64,000 bases of DNA from NCBI GenBank assembly GCA_964436315.1, contig CAYTCZ010000003.1:1-64000 (forward strand), given 5' to 3'. The position numbers and the translations under genes were made by a program. The notes beneath the pieces are model-generated. The model saw nothing but the letters and a program-made list of their open reading frames with translations. It was not told the DNA's origin and did no database searches. Below are positions 37,493 to 45,421 of this stretch, one piece after another. The DNA is from CAYTCZ01 sp964436315. GTDB taxonomy: Bacteria > Actinomycetota > Thermoleophilia > Gaiellales > Gaiellaceae. How positions within the stretch are numbered: position 1 is the stretch's first letter; every line of letters starts with the position of its first letter.

Positions 37493-38241
37493 AAGACCTC
37501 CGCAGGGAGATCGAGATCCGATAGACCGTCGAGCGAGTACGGCGACGCAGGAGCTGGCAGGTTCTCCCGCTCGACAAATGCCCGCAGCTGTCGATAGTGA
37601 AACGCGGCGTGCCACCGCTGGGACGCGATGAGCTCCGTATAGGTCACTGCACCGCGCGGTGAGGTGATTGTCGGATCGACTTCGTCGAGTGTTTCGTCGG
37701 TCTCGAGTAAGAAGTCTTGCCAGGCGAGCCGCCGGTCATTCGCGAAAGACACGAGGGATCCATGGGTTGCCAGCTTGGCCTCCAGAGCTTCGTCGAGATC
37801 CGGATCCCAGTCGAATTTCCCTTTCTGCCAAGCGCCGGCCAGAAGACCGATCGGGTTGAACACGTTGACGGTGAGGTTCCGAAGCGAGCGCCCGCGCGAC
37901 GGCGTCGGCCTCGTAAGGTCGTCCATGTGGAGGAGACGCAGATGATCCTGCCAAGCTTCGAGGATCGCTACGAGGTCCCAACTCAGGCGGGACGCGCTAC
38001 CGCCAACCGCCCCGGGCAGGTCGAGGAGTGAGGCGAGCTGCGAAACGTGGAGGAGCGGATAGATCGAACCGTCGACTTCGACCGACGGAACGACGGGATC
38101 CCCTGCCGCGTGCCAACGGCCGGAGCCGACCTCGCTACCGATGTCGACCGACTCGTAGTCGACATCGTGTTCGCCAAGGAACTCCCTGGCCGCGGCGCAC
38201 GAGGCTCAGGAGTGACGCCAAAAGAGGGCGATCTTGCTCAT
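37489..38241 (-). CDS. Glutaredoxin-like domain fused to DinB-like domain, predicted selenoprotein (in-frame TGA at residue 12)
   Basis: From ATG 38241 (AAGGTG 4 nt upstream) the frame gives MSKIALFWRHS, a TGA at 38208-38206, then ASCAAAREFLGEHDVDYESV and stays open to 37489, 250 residues in all. Read as selenocysteine, the motif is U12-A-S-C15, a UxxC in place of the glutaredoxin CxxC. PVVPSVEVDGSIYPLLHVSQ supplies the cis-Pro region of the thioredoxin fold. After about residue 105 the chain is helical and DinB/YfiT-like (TYTELIASQRWHAAFHYRQL). Without readthrough, the ORF would begin at the internal ATG 37926 and lose the whole redox domain. It is coupled to the PPOX gene downstream. Confidence 0.72.
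38173..38190 (-). promoter_or_regulatory. SECIS-like hairpin after the glutaredoxin TGA
   Basis: Starting 16 nt after the TGA, GCCAGGG pairs with TCCTTGGC (7 bp including one G-U) and closes an AGTT loop 23-26 nt after the TGA, with G at the second loop position. Stem size, loop G and distance all fit the general bacterial SECIS pattern; the fold was judged by eye only. Confidence 0.5.
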
Positions 38242-38280
38242 CGACACCTTGGAGTGTCTACCAGAATGAGGATCGATGTC

Positions 38281-38328
38281 GTCTGACGGCGCTGCGCGCC
38301 AGCCAACAAGCCCTCATTCGGTCAGACA
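38281..38328. promoter_or_regulatory. Paired GTCTGAC / GTCAGACA motifs in a divergent promoter region
   Basis: GTCTGAC (38281-38287) and its reverse complement within GTCAGACA (38321-38328) lie between the divergent glutaredoxin-DinB gene (start 38241) and isochorismatase-fold gene (start 38363). They share the TGTCTGAC core with the sites at 71-83 and 9772-9785. A GntR/FadR-family regulator may control both genes. Confidence 0.4.
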
Positions 38329-38362
38329 CTCCTACTGTTACACCTGGTAGCCTCGCCGCATT

Positions 38363-39076
38363 ATGAGTGATGAACTGAACGAAATTCTGCAGCGAGTCTT
38401 CGCGGCCGACTCTGAGCTCTACCAGAGCCGCGGGTTTCAGCGGCGGGTCGGATTCGGGAAGCGACCCGCGCTCGTCAACATCGACCTGGCGAACGCGTGG
38501 ACACAGCCTGGCAACGCGTTTTCGTGTGACGGCATGGAGGTCATCATCCCAGCCGTCCAGCAACTCCTAGCAGCAGCTCGACCGAAGAACGTCCCAGTCG
38601 TCTTCACGACGACCGCCTACGCCGTAACCGAGGGGCCGAACACGGACATGGGAATCTGGCACCACAAGATCCCCGTCGAGGTCTTGAAGCTCGGCTCAGA
38701 CGATGTGGCAATCGACGAGCGCATCGCGCCCGAGGCCGGCGAGCACGTCATCGTGAAGAAACGTGCGAGCGGCTTCCACGGAACGTATCTGGCCGGCTTC
38801 CTCCGCGCAGCCCAGATCGACACCGTGATCATCACGGGCGTTACAATGGCCGGCTGCGTGCGTCATACGACCGAAGACGCGATCGCCGAGGGCTTCCGGC
38901 CGATCGTGGTTCGAGAGGGCGTCGGAGATCGGGTGGCGGGCGTCGTGGAGTGGAATCTCTTTGACATCGACGCCAAGTTCGGCGACGTCGAACCCCTCGA
39001 GCGAGTCCTCGACTACCTGAACGAACTCGAGCCGCTCGAACCCGTCCAGACCCCGTACGAGACTCAAGCCCCCTAA
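38363..39076 (+). CDS. Isochorismatase-family cysteine hydrolase, N-carbamoylsarcosine amidase-like (second of four)
   Basis: 237 residues with an N-terminal helix (VFAADSELYQSRGFQRRVGF) as in N-carbamoylsarcosine amidase. The triad appears in ALVNIDLANAWTQPG (Asp), VIVKKRASGFHGTYL (Lys) and GVTMAGCVRHTTEDA (Cys). It would hydrolyse N-carbamoylsarcosine or a similar N-carbamoyl amino acid to the free amine, ammonia and CO2. It is transcribed divergently from the glutaredoxin-DinB gene and upstream of an Old Yellow Enzyme-type reductase. No Shine-Dalgarno sequence is obvious. Confidence 0.85.
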   Translation: MSDELNEILQRVFAADSELYQSRGFQRRVGFGKRPALVNIDLANAWTQPGNAFSCDGMEVIIPAVQQLLAAARPKNVPVVFTTTAYAVTEGPNTDMGIWHHKIPVEVLKLGSDDVAIDERIAPEAGEHVIVKKRASGFHGTYLAGFLRAAQIDTVIITGVTMAGCVRHTTEDAIAEGFRPIVVREGVGDRVAGVVEWNLFDIDAKFGDVEPLERVLDYLNELEPLEPVQTPYETQAP

Positions 39077-39098
39077 CGCCCAAAGGGAAGGAGGGGCG

Positions 39099-41168
39099 AT
39101 GAGCCGCTTCGAGCACCTCTTCAGCCCGCTCGATATCGGACCGCTCACCGTGCGCAATCGCGTGATGCAGACGGCGCACGTGAAGCTATTCACGCACAAC
39201 GGCATCGATTCGCAGCGAAATCTCGAGTATCAGGTGGAGCGGGCCAAGGGCGGTGCCGGGCTCCTGATCACGGGCAATCGCCTCGTCCATCCGACGTCGA
39301 CCACCGGGATGCCGCGCTTCTCCTGGGCGTTCCTCAGGGATGCGGTCGCCGCGGACAGACGGATGACCGACGCCGTCCATGAGCACGGCGCGGCGATGTT
39401 CGCGCAACTCAACCACTTCGGTCTGAACGCGTCGAGCGACTCTGCCGACGACCTCCGCGTTCTCTGGGGACCATCTGCGGTGAAATCCCCTGCCTACGGC
39501 GAAACTCCGAAGGCGATGGAGCGCGAGGACATCGCGGAGGTCGTCGAATGGTGGGCCCATTCCGCCGAGATCTCGCGCGAATCTGGCTTCGACGGAACCG
39601 AAGTCCACATCTCGCACTCGTACCTCCTCCACCAGTTCCTCTCCCCCATCTACAACAAGCGCGACGATGAGTACGGCGGCTCGTTCGAGAATCGACTTCG
39701 CTTCGCGCGAGAAGTGATCGATGCCGTGCGCGCGCGGACCGGCAACGACTGGGTGCTTGGCGTTCGCATCTCGCTTAGCGACTTCATTCCAGGCGCGCTC
39801 GCCATCGACGACGCAGTGCGGGTTGCCAGGGAGTTGGAGGCCGACCGCAAGATCGACTACGTCAACGTGACTGCGGCCGGCTACCACAACATTCACATGG
39901 CCATACAGCCCTCCGACGAGCCCGACGGGTACCTTGTCGACCTCACGGCGCAGGTCAAGGCCGCTCTCGAGCGCACTCCGGTCTTCACCGTTGGCGGTAT
40001 CAAGGACGCCGAACTTGCTGATGCGATCATCGCGGAAGGAAAGGCCGACATGGTGGCGATGACACGTGCGCAGATCGCCGACCCGGAGTTCGCGAACAAA
40101 GCCCGCGACGGCCGCGATGACGAGATCATCCACTGCATCCGTGGTAATCAGGGTTGTATCGGCCGCGTTTTCAAGGGCCTCTCCATCAACTGCACCGTGA
40201 ATCCGGCAGCAGGGCGCGAGGCGCGGTTCGGCAGCGGGACGCTCCACCCGGCCGAATCGCCGGGGCGATGGGCTGTGGTCGGAGGCGGCCCGGCAGGTAT
40301 GAAGGCCGCGGTCACGTTGGCGCAACGCGGCCACGACGTCGTTCTTCTCGAGCAAGCACCGCACCTCGGCGGCCAGATCAATCTCATCACGAAGACTCCC
40401 GGCCGCGATGAGTTCGGCTGGATCCAACGGGACCTCGAAGTACAGATACGAAAAGCGGGTGTCGATATCCGTCTCTCTACTGAGGGAACGGCGACGTCCG
40501 TCGGCCAGCTCGAGCCTGACGGCCTGATCGTGGCGACCGGGGCGCTCCCCTCGAGAACCGGGTTCTCGAGCGTCAATCCATTGGTCGATGAACTCCCCGG
40601 CGCCGATCAGGAAAACGTCCTGACGGTGTGGGACGTGTTGCTCGAGTCGAGCGAAGTGGGCGCTCGCGTCATCGTGCTCGACGACGACGGCTCACGCTAC
40701 GCGGCCGGAGTCACCGAGGTACTACTCGATCAGGGGAGAGAGGTCGAGGTGGTGAGCCGCTGGAACGCACTCTTCCCATTCACGCTCTACAACCTCGATA
40801 TGGCGACGCTCTACGGTCGGCTGTTCTCCAAAGGGCTCAACTACCGCTTGAACAGCTGGGCGGCGAAGTTCGAAGGAACGACGCTGTCACTGTTCAACCT
40901 CTACACCGGTGCGCCGGAGACTATCGAGAACGTCGACACCCTGGTCCTCGCCACAGGACCGAAGGCGAACGACGAACTCTACTTCGCGCTCAAGGACGCC
41001 TTCGACGTGGTTCACCGGGTTGGAGACTGCCACGCTCCACGGAAAATCGACCACGCGATCTACGAGGGATACCTCGCCGGCCGCGAGCTGTTCGACCCGC
41101 AAGAACGGTATATCTATGAAGGTGAACTGGAGCGGCTCGAGCGCGAGGCCGCAGTCGGAGCCAGGTAG
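39099..41168 (+). CDS. Old Yellow Enzyme-family NADH:flavin oxidoreductase / trimethylamine dehydrogenase-like, two-domain, altered Fe-S site
   Basis: 689 residues. An FMN TIM-barrel (FSPLDIGPLTVRNRVMQTAH, FAQLNHFGLN, HISHSYLLHQFLSPIYNKRD) is followed by a 4Fe-4S segment and an FAD/NAD(P) domain (WAVVGGGPAGMKAAVTLAQR). This is the layout of 2,4-dienoyl-CoA reductase, trimethylamine dehydrogenase and N-demethylases. In the cluster motif, C346-I-R-G349-N-Q-G-C353 and C365, the usual second cysteine is glycine, so one normal ligand is missing. GGAAGGAGGGG precedes the ATG. A demethylase or dienoyl/enoate reductase role is possible. Confidence 0.82.
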   Translation: MSRFEHLFSPLDIGPLTVRNRVMQTAHVKLFTHNGIDSQRNLEYQVERAKGGAGLLITGNRLVHPTSTTGMPRFSWAFLRDAVAADRRMTDAVHEHGAAMFAQLNHFGLNASSDSADDLRVLWGPSAVKSPAYGETPKAMEREDIAEVVEWWAHSAEISRESGFDGTEVHISHSYLLHQFLSPIYNKRDDEYGGSFENRLRFAREVIDAVRARTGNDWVLGVRISLSDFIPGALAIDDAVRVARELEADRKIDYVNVTAAGYHNIHMAIQPSDEPDGYLVDLTAQVKAALERTPVFTVGGIKDAELADAIIAEGKADMVAMTRAQIADPEFANKARDGRDDEIIHCIRGNQGCIGRVFKGLSINCTVNPAAGREARFGSGTLHPAESPGRWAVVGGGPAGMKAAVTLAQRGHDVVLLEQAPHLGGQINLITKTPGRDEFGWIQRDLEVQIRKAGVDIRLSTEGTATSVGQLEPDGLIVATGALPSRTGFSSVNPLVDELPGADQENVLTVWDVLLESSEVGARVIVLDDDGSRYAAGVTEVLLDQGREVEVVSRWNALFPFTLYNLDMATLYGRLFSKGLNYRLNSWAAKFEGTTLSLFNLYTGAPETIENVDTLVLATGPKANDELYFALKDAFDVVHRVGDCHAPRKIDHAIYEGYLAGRELFDPQERYIYEGELERLEREAAVGAR

Positions 41169-41224
41169 TCGTTGACGCGCTGACCACGCCGCGGACACGT
41201 CTGCAAGGTCGTCGGAAGAACTCG

Positions 41225-42172
41225 ATGCGATCTGATCGCCGAGCGGAGTTGACCGCAGCCCTCCTTCTGGGCGTCTCGGTCATCTTCTGGAGCGGCTCGT
41301 TCCGGACCACCGCGATCGCCACCGACCACACCTCGGGAATCATGCTCTCGGCTCTCCGAGCTGTTCCGGCCGCGATCGTTCTGACTGTCGCGGTCGCGCT
41401 GCTCGGAGCGAAGTTCCCGCGCGGCCGGATGTGGCTCTGGGCGGCGATCACCGGTCTCCTCGGCGTGGCACTCTTCTTTGTCGGCCTGTCCGAGGGCACG
41501 CGACTGGCTGGCGCAGGCAACACGGCGGTACTGGCTAACACGCCCCCGTTTTTCGTCTTCATCCTCGGCGCCCTTTTTCTCGGAACACGGATCGCGGCGA
41601 CCACGGCGTTCGGCTTGATCGTGGGCTTCGCAGGCATCGTCGTGATGGTCTCATCCCAGATCGGCGGCGGCGATACTCGCGATCTGGTCTTGGGGATGGC
41701 ACTCGCACTCGCCGCGGCAGCCGGATGGGGGATCACGACCCTGATCGTCAAGTGGCTGGTCGAGCGCGATCCAAAGCTGGACCTGATGGGGCTTACAGCC
41801 GGCCAATACATCGTCAGCGCAATCGTGCTGGCGGCGCTCGCGTTCGGTATCGACGGTACCGGCACGACGGATTGGGCCTCAGGCGATCTATGGCTCGCCG
41901 TCGTCTGGCTCGTGCTCGGCGCCTCGGTACTTGCGTATCTCACGTTTTTCGCCGCGTTGAAGCGGGCAAGCGCCATCGCTGTCTCGACGTCACTGTTTCT
42001 CGTGCCCGTACTGGCTGTGGTGATCGAGGCCGCTCTGGGCAACATCCCCGACAGCGTCGTGCTCGGCGGGATGGTCCTCGCGATCATCGGTCTCGGCATC
42101 GTGCTCGCCTCTCCTCAGATTGAGGAGAGGCGATCGCGCCTGCGCGCGGCCTCTCCCGCCAAGGGCCGCTAG
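41225..42172 (+). CDS. DMT-superfamily (EamA) transporter
   Basis: 315 residues with about ten hydrophobic segments arranged as two EamA repeats: ALLLGVSVIFWSGSFRTTAI and VALFFVGLSEGTRLAGAGNT in the first half, GLIVGFAGIVVMVSSQIGGG and SLFLVPVLAVVIEAALGNIP in the second. It probably exports a metabolite or drug. It is 56 bp downstream of the OYE-type gene on the same strand, so it may be the last gene of that operon. Confidence 0.85.
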   Translation: MRSDRRAELTAALLLGVSVIFWSGSFRTTAIATDHTSGIMLSALRAVPAAIVLTVAVALLGAKFPRGRMWLWAAITGLLGVALFFVGLSEGTRLAGAGNTAVLANTPPFFVFILGALFLGTRIAATTAFGLIVGFAGIVVMVSSQIGGGDTRDLVLGMALALAAAAGWGITTLIVKWLVERDPKLDLMGLTAGQYIVSAIVLAALAFGIDGTGTTDWASGDLWLAVVWLVLGASVLAYLTFFAALKRASAIAVSTSLFLVPVLAVVIEAALGNIPDSVVLGGMVLAIIGLGIVLASPQIEERRSRLRAASPAKGR

Positions 42173-42188
42173 TGGTCTCTCCGCTCGG

Positions 42189-43175
42189 TTAGTGGAGCGC
42201 GGCGACGACAGCGTCGCCGAATTCCCGAGTTGTCGCAGAGCCGCCGACGTCCGGTGTCTTCACCTGACCGATCGTCTCCTTCACCGCCGCCGTGAGCTTT
42301 GTCGCGGCATCTGCATTGCCGACGCCGTACTGGAGCATGAGCGCAGTAGAGCGAAGCATCGCCGTCGGATTGGCAATGCCCTGTCCGGCGATATCTGGCG
42401 CAGAGCCATGAACCGGCTCGAAGATGCCGGGCCCCCCGTCACCCAGACTTGCGGACGCGGCGAGACCGAGGCCACCGGTCATCGCGGCAGCTTCGTCGGA
42501 GAGGATGTCGCCGAACATGTTGTCGGTGACGATCACGTCGAATCGCTCAGGAGCCTGGACGAGTTGCATCGCCGCGTTATCAACGAGCATGTGCTCGAGC
42601 GAGATCTCTTCGTACGAGCTCGCGACATCGTCGACGACCCGACGCCACATTCTCGAGGTCTCGAGGACGTTTGCCTTGTCGACGGATGTCAAACTCCCAC
42701 GACGAGTCCCGGCGAGCTCGAAGCCGCGCCGTGCGATGCGCTCGACCTGGTCGGGGTGATACTCGCAGGTATCGAAGACGGTGCCATCGTCCTTGACCCC
42801 GCGCGCGCCGTAGTAGATGCCACCGACCAATTCCCGGACGATGAGGACGTCGGTATCGCCATCCTGGGCCGGTCTCAGGTTGGCGTAGACGTCGAGCTCC
42901 TGACGGAGCCGCATGAGTCCTTGCTCAGGTCGAACGTCTGCCGCGTCGAAGTCCGGATGCCCGATCGGCGCCTTGAGAATCGCGTCTGCCTCACGGCAGG
43001 CGGCGAGGGTCTCTTCCGGAAGCGGGTCTTCGTGCGAGCGAATCGCACCGGCTCCGAAGGGCATCTCGATCAGCTCGAGGTCGGGTGAGAGAACAACGAG
43101 CGCCCGTTTCGCCTCCGCCATGACTTCTGGGCCAATACAGTCGCCCGAGAGACAGACCACCCTCAAAGGACGCAC
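42189..43175 (-). CDS. leuB: 3-isopropylmalate dehydrogenase
   Basis: 328 residues, slightly short for LeuB (about 340-360), starting at GTG. LSGDCIGPEVMAEAKRALVV, a substrate-binding arginine region LRPAQDGDTDVLIVRELVGG, LTSVDKANVLETSRMWRRVV and the metal-binding TDNMFGDILSDEAAAMTGGL with FEPVHGSAPDIAGQGIANP identify it. It oxidises and decarboxylates 3-isopropylmalate with NAD+. It is downstream of the dihydropyrimidinase/isochorismatase pair but separated by a strong hairpin. Confidence 0.93.
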   Translation of the reverse strand: MRPLRVVCLSGDCIGPEVMAEAKRALVVLSPDLELIEMPFGAGAIRSHEDPLPEETLAACREADAILKAPIGHPDFDAADVRPEQGLMRLRQELDVYANLRPAQDGDTDVLIVRELVGGIYYGARGVKDDGTVFDTCEYHPDQVERIARRGFELAGTRRGSLTSVDKANVLETSRMWRRVVDDVASSYEEISLEHMLVDNAAMQLVQAPERFDVIVTDNMFGDILSDEAAAMTGGLGLAASASLGDGGPGIFEPVHGSAPDIAGQGIANPTAMLRSTALMLQYGVGNADAATKLTAAVKETIGQVKTPDVGGSATTREFGDAVVAALH

Positions 43176-43191
43176 CTCACATCCACAGCCG

Positions 43192-43223
43192 CCGTAGGGG
43201 CGGTGTTATCGCCGCCCCTACGG
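43192..43223 (-). terminator. 12-bp-arm hairpin between an isochorismatase-fold gene and leuB
   Basis: CCGTAGGGGCGG and CCGCCCCTACGG are perfect complements around an 8-nt loop, 17 bp after the isochorismatase stop and 17 bp before the leuB start. No T-run follows on either strand, so it may be a U-independent terminator or a leuB attenuator-like structure. Confidence 0.4.
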
Positions 43224-43239
43224 ACCAAGGCCAAATACC

Positions 43240-43893
43240 TCATGCGCGCGCTGCCGTCCGGGTCGGCACGCTCTCCAGGTACGAGATTGCCTCGTCGACG
43301 CTCACGACGTCCGCGTATTTCGCCTGGATGTCAAACAGGTTTGCCTCGTGGGGAGCCTGGGCACGGTCGGCCACGCACTCCCGTGGCACAAGCGTCGGGA
43401 AACCGTATTGGAGAAGGTCGATCGCCGTCGCCCGGATGCACCCACTCGTCGTCGCTCCGCAGAGCAGGACGGTATCCACACCCTGCGCGATGAGGACCGA
43501 GGCGAGGTTTGTGCCGAAGAACCCCGAAGCGCCTTTCTTGACGACGATGACCTCGTCGTCGCGGCGATCGAGCCTCGGATCGATGTCCACCCACCGGCCT
43601 CCCAGCTCGAGCTCACCGAGCGTAGGCACCTTCTCGATCCAGAGCGCGCCGTCTTTGCCGCTCTTCTCGAAGCCGATCGTCGTGAAAACGATCGGAAAAC
43701 CGCGGTCGCGGGCCACGTCGAGGAGCCTGCGAGTCGCCTCGACCTCGGCGGTCATGTCCGCCCCAAGCGTGCAGTCGGGATCGGTGAAACCGCAGCTGAA
43801 ATCGACGACGAGCACGGCTGGATTCGAACCGGGCGTGACGCTCCCGCCGAGGCCGGCCCTCGCGTAGACCTGTTGGGCCTGCTCGTCGCTCAT
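43240..43893 (-). CDS. Isochorismatase-family cysteine hydrolase, N-carbamoylsarcosine amidase-like (third of four)
   Basis: 217 residues from ATG 43893, which overlaps the dihydropyrimidinase stop as ATGA. The longer open frame upstream lies inside that gene and is not family-like. The triad is VLVVDFSCGFTDPD (Asp31), VIVVKKGASGFFGTNL (Lys) and LLCGATTSGCIRATAIDLL (Cys). The coupling to a cyclic amidohydrolase suggests that it hydrolyses the N-carbamoyl amino acid produced by ring opening, replacing the usual beta-ureidopropionase (inference). Confidence 0.88.
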   Translation of the reverse strand: MSDEQAQQVYARAGLGGSVTPGSNPAVLVVDFSCGFTDPDCTLGADMTAEVEATRRLLDVARDRGFPIVFTTIGFEKSGKDGALWIEKVPTLGELELGGRWVDIDPRLDRRDDEVIVVKKGASGFFGTNLASVLIAQGVDTVLLCGATTSGCIRATAIDLLQYGFPTLVPRECVADRAQAPHEANLFDIQAKYADVVSVDEAISYLESVPTRTAARA

Positions 43894-45305
43894 ACCGCCA
43901 CCCGGGCTCGAGCCGTAAGCTCCTCGCCGAACCGTGCTCGCTGCACGAACTGGCCCGCGCCAGGCTCGGCCACGAGTTCGTCGTTCTCGACGATCACCTG
44001 TCCGCGCACGAGCACAACCTCCGGCGCGCCTTTCACCTTTTCGCCCTCGAAGAGGTTGTAGTCGACGTTCGAGTGATTCGTCTTCGCAGAGATCGTCAAC
44101 TTCTTCTCGGGATCCCAGACCACGATGTCGGCGTCGGAGCCGACCGCGATCGTGCCCTTGCGTGGGTAGAGACCAAAGAACTTTGCGACGTTCGTCGAGG
44201 TGAGTTCCACGAAGCGATTCATGGAGAACCGGCCTCCACCGACGCCGTGGTGATAGAGCATGTGAAGGCGGTTTTCGATTCCCGGTCCGCCGTTCGGGAT
44301 CAGCGAGAAGTCGTCTTTCCCGAGCGATTTCTGGCCGTCCCAGTTGAACGGGCAGTGGTCGGTCGAAACCACCGACAGCATGTCTGTCGCCAGTGCGTGC
44401 CACAGATGCTCCTGGTTTTCTTTCGCCCGTGGCGGGGGCGTGTAGACGTACTTCCCGCCCTCGAAGTTCGGCTGGTCGAGCGCTGTCTCGTCAATGAACA
44501 GGTACTGCGTGCAGGTCTCACCCCAGGCGTCCCAGTCCTTGAGACGCGCCTGAGCGATCGGATCGATCGCCTCTTTGCACGAGACGTGAACGACGTAGAG
44601 CGGACAGCCTGCGACTCGAGCGAGCTGGATGGCGCGGTTCGTCGCCTCACCCTCCGTCTCAGGCGGTCGTGTCGCGGCGTGCCACTTGGGCTCGGTCTTC
44701 CCCTCGGCGAGCGCCCGCTTGACGAGAACGTCGATCGCATCGCCGTTCTCTGCATGAACCATGACGAGACAGCCCGTCTCGGCCGCGAGCTCCATGGTCT
44801 TGAAGAGAGTCTCGTCGTCGACCATGACGGCGCCTTTGTACGCCATGAACAGCTTGTAGCTCGTGACGCCCTCGTCGGGGACCTTGGCGAGATCCTCGAG
44901 CGTTCCTCCCTCATTGAGGTCGGTGATCGCAATGTGGAAACCCACATCGATGACCGGTTTGCAGCGTTCGATCTTCTCGTGCCAGGTGGCCAGCGCCTCG
45001 GGAAACGATTGGCCGGGGATCTGGAGACAGAAGTCGATCAACGACGTCGTTCCTCCGAATGCCGCTGAGACCGTCCCCGACGTGAAGTCGTCGCAGGTGA
45101 CCGTTCCGCCGAAGGGCATCTCGATGTGCGTGTGCGGGTCGATTGCGCCGGGAACGACGTACTTCCCGCTCGCGTCGATGACCTTGTCCCCGTTGACGTC
45201 GAGCGACTCACCAATCAGGGAGACGGCTCCGTTCTCGATCAAGATGTCGCCGACGTAGTCGTCCGCGGCGGTCACGATTCGGCCGCCTTTGATCAGTACC
45301 GACAT
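43890..45305 (-). CDS. Dihydropyrimidinase / D-hydantoinase
   Basis: 471 residues. The binuclear metal-site residues appear in DPHTHIEMPF, the carboxylated lysine region SYKLFMAYKGAVMVD, LVMVHAENGDAIDV, LYVVHVSCKEAID and VSTDHCPFN. It opens dihydrouracil, dihydrothymine or hydantoin rings. The second in-frame ATG, 45305, is preferred because AGGAGG lies 7 nt upstream. It is followed without gap by the N-carbamoylsarcosine amidase-like gene, and the ABC importer genes lie upstream on the same strand. Confidence 0.92.
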   Translation of the reverse strand: MSVLIKGGRIVTAADDYVGDILIENGAVSLIGESLDVNGDKVIDASGKYVVPGAIDPHTHIEMPFGGTVTCDDFTSGTVSAAFGGTTSLIDFCLQIPGQSFPEALATWHEKIERCKPVIDVGFHIAITDLNEGGTLEDLAKVPDEGVTSYKLFMAYKGAVMVDDETLFKTMELAAETGCLVMVHAENGDAIDVLVKRALAEGKTEPKWHAATRPPETEGEATNRAIQLARVAGCPLYVVHVSCKEAIDPIAQARLKDWDAWGETCTQYLFIDETALDQPNFEGGKYVYTPPPRAKENQEHLWHALATDMLSVVSTDHCPFNWDGQKSLGKDDFSLIPNGGPGIENRLHMLYHHGVGGGRFSMNRFVELTSTNVAKFFGLYPRKGTIAVGSDADIVVWDPEKKLTISAKTNHSNVDYNLFEGEKVKGAPEVVLVRGQVIVENDELVAEPGAGQFVQRARFGEELTARARVAV

Positions 45306-45421
45306 AGGCATTCCTCCTTTGTGATCCCGAGCCTAGCCCTCAGCGTGGCTCCGCGCCACTCTGGGATGGGCACCGTCGTGCGTACACGCCGGCACAAGGC
45401 TGATTCGAGTGAGCGGCCGCG

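Noticed and set aside
43894..44403. N-terminal extension of the isochorismatase-fold gene
   Set aside because: It lies inside the dihydropyrimidinase gene in another frame; ATG 43893 gives a normal N-terminus.
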